Part shown: piece by piece, positions 42,789 to 51,293 of the stretch | Numbering within the stretch: position 1 is the first letter of the stretch | Layout: every line of letters begins with the position of its first letter | From: Paenibacillus tuaregi | GTDB lineage: Bacteria > Bacillota > Bacilli > Paenibacillales > Paenibacillaceae | Direction of reading: 5' to 3' | NCBI RefSeq assembly: GCF_900086655.1 | Contig: NZ_LT575476.1 | Span: forward strand, 4,457,203 to 4,521,202 | Length of the DNA stretch: 64,000 bases | Made by a program: the position numbers and the translations under genes | Notes under the pieces: generated by a model | The model's database searches: none | What the model saw: the letters and a program-made list of their open reading frames with translations, nothing else | Told to the model about the DNA's origin: nothing

Positions 42789-43565
42789 TTAGGGGGACGG
42801 CTTAATCCACGGACGGATTGGGTCAAGTCCTCCTGAAATATCCATAATATTTCCGGTGATAAAGTCAGACTCAGGCTGACACAAGAAGGCGATAACCCGC
42901 GAGATATCTTCCCCGCTGCCAGGTCTGCCCCTTGGTGTCTCCCCATCCTGCTCTCCACTAACCTCGGCAATGGACTTCTCCTTGTTCACACCCCGGATGT
43001 CTCCCGGGCAAATCATGTTCACGGTAATCCCATACGGGGCTTCTTCAACAGCAAGCGTCTTCGTAAAAGATACAAGTCCGGTCTTCGCAGCAGCATAAGC
43101 CGCCCGATGAGGCCATGCCCGGGATTCCGCAGCATGCCCGAATCCAAAGTGGATGATCCTGCCCCATCCTCTGCTGCGCATCCCCTCAAGCACCATATGA
43201 TCAAGCAGCATAGGGCCTACTAAATTCCCCTCAATTAAGGACAGCACCTCTGCCCTGCTGTACTCCGCAAAGAGCTTTCGTTCCCGGATGAACGGGCCCG
43301 CATTATTCACCAGAATATCGATCCCGCCCAGAGTTCGCTCCACCTCAGAAACCAACCGTGTGATATCTTCCACACTTGCGACATCCGCACGCACAGCAAT
43401 ACACCGGACACCTTTATCTTCAATCACAGCCTTCAGCTCAAGAGCCTCAGCTTCACTATGAACATAATTCAGAGCAATATGACAGCCTTCATCCGCTAAC
43501 GTAAGCGCCGTCTTCTTCCCCAGCCCTTTGGCGCTGCCCGTAATCAATGCAATTTTACCTTTCAC
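42789..43565 (-). CDS. SDR family oxidoreductase
   Basis: The 258-residue classical SDR has the Rossmann motif ALITGSAKGLGKKTA, ILVNNAGPF at about 86, and the catalytic YAAAKTG Tyr/Lys pair (about 154-158). The Ser expected at about 142 is replaced by Gly/Phe in IIHFGFGHAA, so the canonical triad is altered. VNMICPGDIRGV follows. The GTG at 43565 has GGAGG nine bases upstream; an in-frame GTG at 43583 lies inside the SD stretch itself. The C-terminal ITGNIMDISGGL is the usual SDR end. It could be catalytically weak or a 3-ketoacyl-reductase-like enzyme. Confidence 0.88.
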   Translation of the reverse strand: MKGKIALITGSAKGLGKKTALTLADEGCHIALNYVHSEAEALELKAVIEDKGVRCIAVRADVASVEDITRLVSEVERTLGGIDILVNNAGPFIRERKLFAEYSRAEVLSLIEGNLVGPMLLDHMVLEGMRSRGWGRIIHFGFGHAAESRAWPHRAAYAAAKTGLVSFTKTLAVEEAPYGITVNMICPGDIRGVNKEKSIAEVSGEQDGETPRGRPGSGEDISRVIAFLCQPESDFITGNIMDISGGLDPIRPWIKPSP

Positions 43566-43713
43566 CTGCGGATTCCTCCCCACGGCAAGCCGTCAGCCTA
43601 ATAAATACGTACTCCCTATCAAGTATAAAAGATTTGGCTTATCCCCACAACTTGCATGGAAAGGTCATGACGGCCTTACAAGCAAACATTGAAGAAACCT
43701 GAAGAAGCAGAAC

Positions 43714-43771
43714 GGGGCTGTTCCAGAAGACGGCTCCTGATTTTGATTAGGAGTTCGGTTAGTGTTTGAAA
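43714..43771. repeat. Dispersed 58-bp repeat, copy 2
   Basis: Partner of 30858-30915 (46 of 58 identical). It lies in the gene-poor 43566-44102 stretch. Together with a degraded 91-residue frame on the minus strand (43676-43951) that I cannot match to any family, it may be what is left of a mobile or repeat element. Confidence 0.55.
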
Positions 43772-43865
43772 GGCTCCGAGAACGAACGTTGCTACTGTCG
43801 CTGTTGGTTTTGGATTTCCTGAATTATTTTCAGAAAATGAATTCCAAAACCAAACAATTAAAAGA

Positions 43866-43927
43866 AGAAGCCGCTCCTTGGTAGAATGGAAGTGTCTAAC
43901 AACCACGCCAAAGGAGGGCTTCTTTTT
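43866..43927. terminator. Large hairpin, probable metNIQ terminator
   Basis: A segment near 43866-43881 pairs with 43908-43927 (GAAGCC..CTCC..TTGG against CCAAAGGAGGGCTTC, with bulges). T-rich tracts flank both ends. It is the first strong hairpin after the repeat array downstream of metQ. Confidence 0.5.
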
Positions 43928-43972
43928 GTACATTCCTTGAAATTCGTTCAAGGTCTAATTATTGCTGTCTTA

Positions 43973-44133
43973 GAACGCTGGAACAATTGAACCTTGGCAC
44001 AATTGTTTCTGTCACTTCCTCAGCAATAATTGAGCTCTGGCACAATTGTATCTGTTACTTTTCTCCAGGAACAATTGAGCCTTGGCACAATTATTGCGTT
44101 TCTTAGAACGCAGGAACAATTGAGCCTTGATAC
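43973..44133. repeat. Four-copy degenerate tandem repeat spanning the 3' end of metQ
   Basis: A unit of 43-45 bases with the core GAACAATTGAGCCTTGGCAC is present four times. The core ACAATTGA starts at about 43983, 44026 (as ATAATTGA), 44071 and 44116. The last copy is the final coding codons of metQ itself. CAATTG/CAATTG dyads in each unit can form small hairpins, for example AACAATTG with CAATTGTT at 43982-44006. Confidence 0.7.
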
Positions 44134-44966
44134 TTGTCTTCGATAAATTTCTTAACATCGGCGGAAGTCAGCGCCTTAGCCAGTTTTTGAATCGCTTCGG
44201 AATCTTTGTTGTCCGGACGGGCTACGAGGATGTTGGTGTAAGGTGAATCCTTATCTTCGATAAAGAGAGCATCTTTGGTTGGAACCAGCTTCGCTTCAAG
44301 CGCATAGTTCGTATTGATCAGAGCCAGGTCAACTTCATCAAGAACACGCGGCAGCATAGCGGCCTCAAGTTCTTTAAATTCAAGGTTCTTCGGATTTGCA
44401 GTGATATCCTTCACTGTTGCGGAGATTCCAACTCCGTCTTTCAAGGTGATCAGACCGTTCTTGGCAAGCAGAAGAAGTGCACGCCCGCCATTGGTAGCAT
44501 CATTCGGGATAGCTACTTTTGCGCCATTCGGAATTTCGTCTTTGGTTTTGTATTTCTTGGAGTAAGCACCGAAAGGTTCCACATGCACGCCCACCACGCT
44601 TACAAGGTTAAAGTTGTTCTTTTTGTTCTGATCATCAAGGTATGGCTGGTGCTGAAAGAAGTTGGCATCGAGCTGTTTCTCGAACACCTGCGTATTTGGC
44701 AGGACATAATCGGTGAACTCTTTAACTTCCAGATCCACGCCTTCTTCTTTCAGCTTTGGTTTGATGAAATTAAGAATTTCAGCATGGGGTACAGCAGTAG
44801 CGCCTACAACCAATTTAACCGGTTCTGTTTTAGTTTCCGTAGTGGTTTGTGTTTTGCCAGTATCCGCAGATCCCTGTTGTGATTCCTGTGGTTTGTTACC
44901 GCAAGCGGCAAGCACCAAAATAAGTGTAAGTAGCAAAAAAGCTGTTGACCATTTTTTCATTTCCAA
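44103..44966 (-). CDS. metQ: Methionine ABC transporter substrate-binding lipoprotein
   Basis: The 287-residue NlpA/MetQ-family lipoprotein has the lipobox LILVLAACGNK at the N-terminus. Family segments include VGATAVPHAEILNFIKPKLK, TDYVLPNTQVFEKQLDANFF, QHQPYLDDQNKK and VVGVHVEPFGAYSKKYK. It binds methionine outside the membrane and presents it to MetI/MetN. It is the last gene of metN-metI-metQ under the SAM riboswitch. The coding 3' end is the fourth copy of a tandem repeat that continues downstream. Confidence 0.95.
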   Translation of the reverse strand: MEMKKWSTAFLLLTLILVLAACGNKPQESQQGSADTGKTQTTTETKTEPVKLVVGATAVPHAEILNFIKPKLKEEGVDLEVKEFTDYVLPNTQVFEKQLDANFFQHQPYLDDQNKKNNFNLVSVVGVHVEPFGAYSKKYKTKDEIPNGAKVAIPNDATNGGRALLLLAKNGLITLKDGVGISATVKDITANPKNLEFKELEAAMLPRVLDEVDLALINTNYALEAKLVPTKDALFIEDKDSPYTNILVARPDNKDSEAIQKLAKALTSADVKKFIEDKYQGSIVPAF

Positions 44967-45020
44967 ACCTCCAATTTGTTATTGAATAAGGATTATTATT
45001 ACCGTTATATTTGTGTTTCC

Positions 45021-45689
45021 TTATTTCCTTGTAAAATGAGCAACCAAGCGGTCGCCAAGCATTTGCAGCAGCTGAACGAGAATGACCATAAACACTACGG
45101 CTACAATCATCACTTCCTTCTCATACCGCTGATAACCGTAGCGGATAGCCAAATCTCCCAGTCCACCACCGCCTACCATACCGGCCATGGCCGTATAAGA
45201 TACCAGCGTAACCACTGTAATTGTCATACCGGCAATGAGCCCTGGCATCGATTCTGGAAGAAGCACCTTCCGGATAATCTGCAGAGTAGATGCCCCCATG
45301 GAAGTTGCTGCTTCGATTACCCCGCGGTCAACCTCACGCAGCGCGGTCTCCACAAGTCTTGCAAAGAACGGCGCAGCCCCGATCACAAGCGGCGGAATCG
45401 TACCTGGAACCCCGATCGATACTCCAAAAATGGACCGGGTAACTGGAATCAGCGCAACAATCAGGATGATGAACGGCACCGATCGCAGAATGTTGACAAC
45501 GAGTGATAAAACCCGGTAAATAAACCGGAAGAAAGCTGAATTGGAACGCGCGGTTACGAACAAGAGAACACCAAGCGGAAGACCGATAATAAAGGTCAAC
45601 AGAGAGGAAGCACCCAGCATTTTCAAGGTGTCTATCGTAGCCTGGCCCATTTCCTCCCAATCCACTAATGAGAAGTCAAGTCCCCACAT
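45021..45689 (-). CDS. metI: Methionine ABC transporter permease
   Basis: The 222-residue permease has five to six membrane segments. The EAA-type cytoplasmic loop EAATSMGASTLQIIRKVLLP (about 140-159) is the coupling site for MetN. The family start DWEEMGQATIDTLKMLGAS fits MetI. The start codon overlaps the last base of the metN stop (TGATG), a coupled arrangement. Confidence 0.95.
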   Translation of the reverse strand: MWGLDFSLVDWEEMGQATIDTLKMLGASSLLTFIIGLPLGVLLFVTARSNSAFFRFIYRVLSLVVNILRSVPFIILIVALIPVTRSIFGVSIGVPGTIPPLVIGAAPFFARLVETALREVDRGVIEAATSMGASTLQIIRKVLLPESMPGLIAGMTITVVTLVSYTAMAGMVGGGGLGDLAIRYGYQRYEKEVMIVAVVFMVILVQLLQMLGDRLVAHFTRK

Positions 45690-46705
45690 CAGTACATCAC
45701 CTCCACATCAAGATTGCGTTCTCTGAGAAGTGTGATGGTCCGGTCAATACTTGCGGCATCCCCTTCGAAGGAAACAAGCAGCTGGCCGTACGGCACTTCC
45801 TTAATCGTGGAAATCGTCCCTTGAAGAATCGCAAAGTTCACATTCGTCTCACGCACAATCTGAGACAGCAGCGAGTCATAGGTCTGTGATCCAAGAAACG
45901 TGATTTTGACCTGTCTGGACGATCCAGAGCTGAGCGAGGACAGCGCCAGCTTAAGCGCCTCAGCCCCAGTTGATTCGCGGTTAATAAACTCCCGGGTCAC
46001 CTGATGCTTCGGCTTTAGGAACACCTCGGTCACCGGCCCCTCCTCCACTATGCCCCCGGCATGGATGACAGCCACCCGGTCACAGACACTTTGAATGACG
46101 TGCATCTCATGGGTGATAAGCATAATCGTAAGATTGAACTTGCGGTTAATGTCCAGCAGCAGCTTCAGAATTGAATCTGTTGTCTGGGGATCAAGCGCCG
46201 AAGTCGCTTCATCGCACAGCAGCACGTCCGGATCATTCGCTAACGCCCGGGCAATGCCCACCCGCTGCTTCTGTCCACCGGACAGCTGGGACGGATACTT
46301 GTTCTTATGATCCTCCAGCCCGACAAGAGCCAGCAGTTCATTCACCTTTTTGTCTATGGCGGCTTTAGGTGTGTGAACCAGTGTCAGCGGGAAAGCGATA
46401 TTGTCATATACGGTCGCAGAAGAGAGCAGATTGAAATGCTGAAAAATCATGCCGATCTTTCTCCGGTGCTGCTGAAGCTCGCCTTTCCCCATAGAGGTAA
46501 GGTTGGCACCATTCACCCAAACCTCTCCGGATGTTGGACGCTCCAGCAGGTTGATACACCGGATCAACGTGCTCTTGCCAGCCCCCGAATGACCGATGAC
46601 ACCGAAGATCTCCCCTTTATTTACCGTTAAATTGAGCTTCGACAAGGCTGTCGTTGCTTTGTTCTTTTTGCCATAAGATTTAGTAAGTTGTTTAAGCTCT
46701 ATCAA
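45689..46705 (-). CDS. metN: Methionine ABC transporter ATP-binding protein
   Basis: The 338-residue ATPase has Walker A GHSGAGKSTL (about 37), the signature LSGGQKQR (about 139), and Walker B VLLCDEATSALD (about 160). A C-terminal NIL regulatory domain (about 262-338, from VKITFLGSQTYDSLLSQIVR) binds methionine to inhibit transport in MetN family members. It is the first gene of the metNIQ operon, about 30 bases after a riboswitch terminator. The AGGAGGATCGG sequence lies before the ATG. Confidence 0.96.
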   Translation of the reverse strand: MIELKQLTKSYGKKNKATTALSKLNLTVNKGEIFGVIGHSGAGKSTLIRCINLLERPTSGEVWVNGANLTSMGKGELQQHRRKIGMIFQHFNLLSSATVYDNIAFPLTLVHTPKAAIDKKVNELLALVGLEDHKNKYPSQLSGGQKQRVGIARALANDPDVLLCDEATSALDPQTTDSILKLLLDINRKFNLTIMLITHEMHVIQSVCDRVAVIHAGGIVEEGPVTEVFLKPKHQVTREFINRESTGAEALKLALSSLSSGSSRQVKITFLGSQTYDSLLSQIVRETNVNFAILQGTISTIKEVPYGQLLVSFEGDAASIDRTITLLRERNLDVEVMY

Positions 46706-46734
46706 ATCCGATCCTCCTCTATATCCAAAAGCGA

Positions 46735-46932
46735 AAAGAGCCCCACGCAGAATTGTAGGGCTCTCAAAATTTGAGACTTTGCCTTCTCATCTGCCAGAAG
46801 CGTACCTCATGTACGCTCTGAAGGATTTAGCACCATGTCATTCAACGATGGAAGGTCTAAAGACCTAAACACACATTTGAATCGGTTGCCGGGCTTCATC
46901 GGGCCTGTCCCTCCGCCACTCTTGATAAGAAA
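46735..46932 (-). ncRNA. SAM-I (S-box) riboswitch of metNIQ
   Basis: The minus strand shows the S-box landmarks in order: CTTATCAAGAGTGGCGGAGG at the 5' end (about 46930), then GGCCCGATGAAGCCCGGCAACC. ATGGTGCTAAATCC follows, and finally GCAGATGAGAAGG (about 46782-46793). The expression platform is a hairpin AGAGCCC/GGGGCTCT (46737-46764) followed by TTTTC. It is placed 30 bases before metN. SAM binding turns the operon off by termination, as known for this class. Confidence 0.95.
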
Positions 46933-46981
46933 TATGAAATTTTCGGGTTGGTTCATGAAATCTTTTCTGAAACTGTCTCTC

Positions 46982-47010
46982 AGTATAGAGGCTTTTGCAC
47001 CGTTTGTCAA
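46982..47010 (-). promoter_or_regulatory. Sigma-A promoter of the metNIQ riboswitch
   Basis: TTGACA (complement of 47005-47010) and TATACT (complement of 46982-46987) are exactly 17 bases apart, about 50 bases before the riboswitch aptamer. Confidence 0.85.
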
Positions 47011-47043
47011 AGGCAATTTATTCATTTTAACAAATTAATCCGA

Positions 47044-47751
47044 TTAGAATACTTTTATATTTGAGAGCGTATATTTAAATGACACATTCAGTGACTCCAG
47101 CACCATTTGATAACCGTCCATCAGATCGGTCAAATGCTGATCCATATCCTCAAGCTCAAGCTTTCCATGCGGGGCTTGATTCTTCTGCCAGAGATCATCC
47201 TGCATTTCTGAATTCATGTAGTGAATCTCCGTATTCCTCCGGCGGCGCAAGCGGGATAATGAATCCTTATGCTGTTCCTTGATCTCCGTCAGACGCTGCC
47301 CGAGCCTAGGATGTACCCCAAGATAGCTGAACTGCCGAAGAACCGTGAAATAAGAATAATGCGGCTTCACTCTAGCCGTGTTGAGTCCGTAAAGCTCATT
47401 TAGGACCGTACCCAATTTATCCAGGATGGAGAATACGCGGATGAACCCGTCCTTGTAGAAATATACATAACGAGCGTAGTCCCCTTTTTCCTGGGGTCCC
47501 ATCTCTGCAATATACCTGGTATGAACCTTGTGCCGGAAAAACGCGGAGGCGTGCGTACACTGCTCCAACTCATCGAGGGAGGCGGCAAGACCCTCTATCC
47601 AGATCTGAAGCTTGGAATAATCAAGCTTAGAACCGCTGCTTCTGTCCGGTCTGGCCTGGAAGTGCTGGATTACCTGCCTCATGGTCTTGAATGTGTCTGA
47701 CAATAGCCCCTCATCCCTGCGGGGCGGCTCTCCAAGCAGGCTGCGCAGCAT
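47044..47751 (-). CDS. Cthe_2314-like HEPN protein
   Basis: The 235-residue, mostly helical protein carries the HEPN motif Rx4H in RRRRNTEIHYMNSEM (about 172-180). This is the conserved residue pair of HEPN RNase-type domains. Other parts (EGLAASLDELEQCTHASAFF, then ARYVYFYKDGFIRVFSILDK) fit the Cthe_2314 HEPN group of Bacillota. No partner nucleotidyltransferase (MNT) gene is adjacent. It follows the menaquinone decarboxylase by 53 bases on the same strand. RNase activity is possible but not shown. Confidence 0.78.
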   Translation of the reverse strand: MLRSLLGEPPRRDEGLLSDTFKTMRQVIQHFQARPDRSSGSKLDYSKLQIWIEGLAASLDELEQCTHASAFFRHKVHTRYIAEMGPQEKGDYARYVYFYKDGFIRVFSILDKLGTVLNELYGLNTARVKPHYSYFTVLRQFSYLGVHPRLGQRLTEIKEQHKDSLSRLRRRRNTEIHYMNSEMQDDLWQKNQAPHGKLELEDMDQHLTDLMDGYQMVLESLNVSFKYTLSNIKVF

Positions 47752-47804
47752 ACACGGCCCCCTTTCGATTGCTGATTTGTCTTAGGCGAAATTGCTGATT
47801 TATA

Positions 47805-49577
47805 TCAGGCAAAATAACTGGACCAGCGCTGATCCACCAGTTTCACGATATCCTCACGCGGGAACAACTCATCCGGGTAACCCGGCTTCATACGTGCATC
47901 AATTACGAGCGGTAGGTTATACGATAGATGATGCTGTTGTATCTCAGCATCCGCATAAATATCCGAAGCCGGGTTAAATCGTGTAAATACCGTCCATGTG
48001 AATGAGTTCGATGACTTGGCCACTTCCTCAGCATGATCAACCAGGACAACGAGCGGCCATTTCCACTCGGCTCCCTTCTCCTTCAAACGGGCGAGCAGGC
48101 GGGCCGGCAGTTCTGGTTCCTGCTCATATGCGGCACCCGACACCACCAGGCACCCATCATGGAATACCGCGATCTCATGGATTTCAGCGATCTCGCCATC
48201 CGTATATTCCCGGGGAAGTTCACGTACCGGGTCCCCTACGCCAATCAGGATCGCTTTACTACCGTGGTTAAGCTTCAGCCCGGTATAATCCAGAGTATCA
48301 TTCGACGTTTTATTAAAAATAAATAAGTCCGTTCGCGGGTTAAACCGTTCTAGTACAGTCTTGAGTGTAATCTTGATATCGGCAAGATCCACCGGCACAT
48401 TCGTCAGCATCAAGAACTTCGTCAGAGACAGCTGGCCTTCGCCAAGAATCCGGAAGCCCGCAACCAACGCCTCTCTTGAATAGCTCTCACGGACGACAGC
48501 GGACGCGAGCGCATGGAATCCACTCTCAGAGTAAGTCCAGAGGGACCGTACACTTGGCATAACTACAGGGAAAGCTGGAGATAACAGCTTCTGAAGGAAA
48601 TCCCCGATGTAATAGTCCTCCTGCCGGGGCTTGCCGACAATCGTTGCAGGATAAATGGCATCCTTGCGGTGCCACATATGGCTGACCTGAAGGACCGGGA
48701 ATTCATGCTGAAGCGAATAATAACCAAAGTGATCGCCGAATGGTCCTTCAAGGCGGCGCTCATGAGGGGGCACGAATCCTTGAATGGCAAATTCCGCCTC
48801 CGCCGGAATCCGGTGTCCACCCATCGGGTTATCTGCCATCGGCAGCTTCTCCCCAAGAATGAAGGATGTGACCAGCAGTTCGGACAAATGCTCTGGCACC
48901 GGAGCGATGGCACCAGCGATCAGGGCCGGTGGACCACCAAGGAATACGGATACAGGCAGCGCTTCTCCGTGTTTCTCGGCCTCATGGTAGTGGAAACCTC
49001 CGCCCTTCTGGATCTGCCAATGAACACCTGTAGTCTGATCGTCGTAGATCTGGATGCGGTACATGCCCAAGTTGTTGTCTTTGGCTTGAACCGGATTCTC
49101 AGTGTAGACAAGCGGCAGGGTCACGAACGGACCCCCATCCTCCTGCCAGCTGGTCACCTTCGGAAGATCCGCAAGCGGACGATCCGTACGGCATACCTGA
49201 AGAATGGGAGCCTCCCCCTTAGGTACCGTCTTCATTCCTACCTTTAACACTTCCCGAATCAATCCCCGCTCATTCCAAAGCGCCTTGGGAGTTGGTGGGA
49301 GCAGGGTGTTCATCGCGCCGACAAGACGGTTAGCCAGCTGTTCGGGACGCGGTCCAAACGCCATTTCCACACGCCGCGGGGTCCCGAATAAGTTTGTGAC
49401 CACCGGGAACGGTGTGCCTTTCACATTCGTGAACAGCAGGGCCGGGCCCTCTTCAGCAATGACCCGCCGGTGAATTTCCGCAAGCTCCAAATAGGGGTCA
49501 ACTGGCACATCAATTACCGCCAGCTGTTTGTCCTTGCGCAGCGCCTCAATCCACTGTCTTAAATTTCTGTAACCCAC
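47805..49577 (-). CDS. mqnL: UbiD-family menaquinone biosynthesis decarboxylase
   Basis: The 590-residue prenyl-FMN-dependent decarboxylase belongs to the UbiD family. Family landmarks are YRNLRQWIEALRKDKQLAVI at the start, LLFTNVKGTPFPVVTNLFGT (about 47) and the GMYRIQIYDDQTTGVHWQIQ region (about 172). EAEFAIQGFVPPHERRLEGPFGDHFGYYS (about 259-287) holds the catalytic Glu/Asp residues. The length fits the menaquinone branch (MqnL) that decarboxylates the 1,4-dihydroxy-6-naphthoate-derived prenylated acid. GTG at 49577 has AGGAGG upstream. Its partners MqnP/UbiX are not in this window. Confidence 0.9.
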   Translation of the reverse strand: MGYRNLRQWIEALRKDKQLAVIDVPVDPYLELAEIHRRVIAEEGPALLFTNVKGTPFPVVTNLFGTPRRVEMAFGPRPEQLANRLVGAMNTLLPPTPKALWNERGLIREVLKVGMKTVPKGEAPILQVCRTDRPLADLPKVTSWQEDGGPFVTLPLVYTENPVQAKDNNLGMYRIQIYDDQTTGVHWQIQKGGGFHYHEAEKHGEALPVSVFLGGPPALIAGAIAPVPEHLSELLVTSFILGEKLPMADNPMGGHRIPAEAEFAIQGFVPPHERRLEGPFGDHFGYYSLQHEFPVLQVSHMWHRKDAIYPATIVGKPRQEDYYIGDFLQKLLSPAFPVVMPSVRSLWTYSESGFHALASAVVRESYSREALVAGFRILGEGQLSLTKFLMLTNVPVDLADIKITLKTVLERFNPRTDLFIFNKTSNDTLDYTGLKLNHGSKAILIGVGDPVRELPREYTDGEIAEIHEIAVFHDGCLVVSGAAYEQEPELPARLLARLKEKGAEWKWPLVVLVDHAEEVAKSSNSFTWTVFTRFNPASDIYADAEIQQHHLSYNLPLVIDARMKPGYPDELFPREDIVKLVDQRWSSYFA

Positions 49578-49631
49578 AGATGATACCTCCTAGTGATCTG
49601 ACTCATCTTAAATTCTTACTCCTATGTAAAA

Positions 49632-49649
49632 CTCCGCATTGCTGCGGAG
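49632..49649 (-). terminator. Terminator after ctaA
   Basis: CTCCGCA pairs with TGCGGAG around a GCAA tetraloop (minus strand), followed by TTTTACAT. It is directly past the ctaA stop. Confidence 0.7.
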
Positions 49650-49651
49650 CT

Positions 49652-50611
49652 TTAGTTCAACCTCGTATTCAGTTGGCCCTGCTTAACCTCCGCCCGACTG
49701 AGCTGCCAGGTTCTCACACTCATATAGCTCAGCACACCGAACATGCAAGCCAGGACGAAGATATGCGACAAGGAGGCAAAAATATACATGTTGGAATTGG
49801 CCAGGTTCATAACCAGAAAAGCACCTGTGAAAATTTGAACGATAACAAGCACAGTTGCCGCTACTCCAAGCGACCGGATTTCCTTGTTCCCCTGATGTTT
49901 TCTGTAAGCAAAATGTCCGAGCACCGCAATCACGAAGAATAAAGTTATAGCTCCGATCCGGTGAATGAATGCAATGCCCACGCCGCCGGTAAGTTCAGGA
50001 ATAACCTGTCCGTTACAGAGCGGCCAGCCGCTGCATCCTCCTGCAGAACTCGTATGGCTGACATAGGCTCCCAGGTAGACCACGATATAAGTGTAGAACG
50101 TGGCAAACCATACCAGATTCCGGAATCTCCGAGAAACTGGTCCGGTGGGAAGCTTCGGCATGTTGGCTTCTTCACGTTCCTGCTCTCTCATACCAAGAGC
50201 AAGCATCAATGAGCTTGCGAAGGCAATCAGCGAGAACCCGAAGTGCAGTGCCATCACAGCCGAGGATTGCGAGAACACTACCGCGAGAGCCCCCATAATC
50301 GCCTGTACCACAACAAAAATAAGGGCAAGCGTGGCGTACGCTTTAAGGTCGCGCCGTTCCTTCCGGTAGATCATAAAAGCAATAAACGCCGCCAGCGCGA
50401 GCATGCCTGCGGCCCCGCTCACTGCGCGATGGGACCATTCTATGAGTGAAGACAGCGTATGGGCGGGAACGAACTTCCCGTTACAGAGCGGCCATTCCCG
50501 GCCGCAGCCAAGCCCTGCATCCAGCTTCGTTACTGCGGTCCCGCCCAGCGTGGCCATCAGCATAACAAAGCTGGAAGCATAACTCAGCCATTTCAGTTGT
50601 TTGGTATTCAC
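49652..50611 (-). CDS. ctaA: Haem A synthase CtaA (Cox15-like)
   Basis: The roughly 319-residue membrane enzyme oxidises the C8 methyl of haem O to make haem A for cytochrome oxidases. Eight membrane segments are visible. The four conserved His residues lie in IEWSHRAVSG, ALHFGFSL, FIHRIGAIT and LSHIFVLAC. The two extracellular Cys pairs are GLGCGREWPLCNG and GGCSGWPLCNG. GTG at 50611 with GAGGAAAAA before it is preferred; the ATG at 50635 has no SD. The haem O synthase gene (ctaB) is not in the window. Confidence 0.94.
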   Translation of the reverse strand: MNTKQLKWLSYASSFVMLMATLGGTAVTKLDAGLGCGREWPLCNGKFVPAHTLSSLIEWSHRAVSGAAGMLALAAFIAFMIYRKERRDLKAYATLALIFVVVQAIMGALAVVFSQSSAVMALHFGFSLIAFASSLMLALGMREQEREEANMPKLPTGPVSRRFRNLVWFATFYTYIVVYLGAYVSHTSSAGGCSGWPLCNGQVIPELTGGVGIAFIHRIGAITLFFVIAVLGHFAYRKHQGNKEIRSLGVAATVLVIVQIFTGAFLVMNLANSNMYIFASLSHIFVLACMFGVLSYMSVRTWQLSRAEVKQGQLNTRLN

Positions 50612-50730
50612 TTTTTCCTCACCTGCTATATCCATTGGATTTACACAAATTAAGCTGCTCTTTCATTATAACCGATGAGGATATACATATCATAAGTCAC
50701 ATGTGACAAAATGATCAAATCATGAAATAA

Positions 50731-50750
50731 CGCCACCCAAAAGGATGGCG
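50731..50750 (-). terminator. Weak terminator after the thioredoxin-like gene
   Basis: On the minus strand CGCCATCC pairs with GGGTGGCG around TTTT, followed by TTATTTC. It lies 25 bases past the stop. Confidence 0.5.
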
Positions 50751-50775
50751 CTTGTGACTTTTGGTATTGCGTACC

Positions 50776-51138
50776 CTATTCCTTATGCTCCGCCGTATCG
50801 TGCAGAGTCCGGTACACATCCAAGGCACGGTTTAGGAAATCTTCAATTTCCTCCCGGGATTTACGGGCTTTGTTGACGAACCGGACAAGCTCGCGTCCGT
50901 CCGTATAAGCAACGAAGCTTGGAATGCCAAGGATGTTCTGTTCCTGACTGACATCCCCTACCTTATCCACATCCACCTGAAGGAACGTGATGCGGTCCCC
51001 GTATTTCTCCTCAACCTCAGGCATAAATGGGTCAATGAATTTGCAATCTACGCACCAGTCTGCTTTGAAGACGGCAACAACCAAATTGCTGGACTGCGTT
51101 TCTACAGTAAACGCACCTGCGGATGTCACTTCTTTCAT
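50776..51138 (-). CDS. Thioredoxin family protein with WCVDC motif
   Basis: The 120-residue thioredoxin-fold protein has the redox motif ADWCVDCKFIDP (about 28-39) instead of WCGPC, which usually shifts redox potential and client choice. GIPSFVAYTDG (about 73-83) is the cis-Pro loop. It is cytosolic with a charged C-terminal helix (EEIEDFLNRALDVYR). The trxA-like WCGPC thioredoxin at 22802 is the housekeeping copy. Placement upstream of ctaA could link it to oxidase assembly, but this is only a neighbour. Confidence 0.9.
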   Translation of the reverse strand: MKEVTSAGAFTVETQSSNLVVAVFKADWCVDCKFIDPFMPEVEEKYGDRITFLQVDVDKVGDVSQEQNILGIPSFVAYTDGRELVRFVNKARKSREEIEDFLNRALDVYRTLHDTAEHKE

Positions 51139-51293
51139 GAGCTTCAGTCCTTTCTATCGTTATCTCTCTTAGTCAATCAAAACGAAGAGTGGAAGTCAAA
51201 CTTTTAGGCCATAATGTGACTAAATTCTTCTTACGTTATAATCACCTGCCAAGGTACATATTGACTCACTTTATCCGAAAGAGAGGGATCAAC

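Noticed and set aside
43676..43951. 91-residue minus frame in the metQ/SDR intergenic region, considered as a transposase fragment
   Set aside because: I could not match it to any transposase family and it has no SD. It is kept only as part of a possible relic element.
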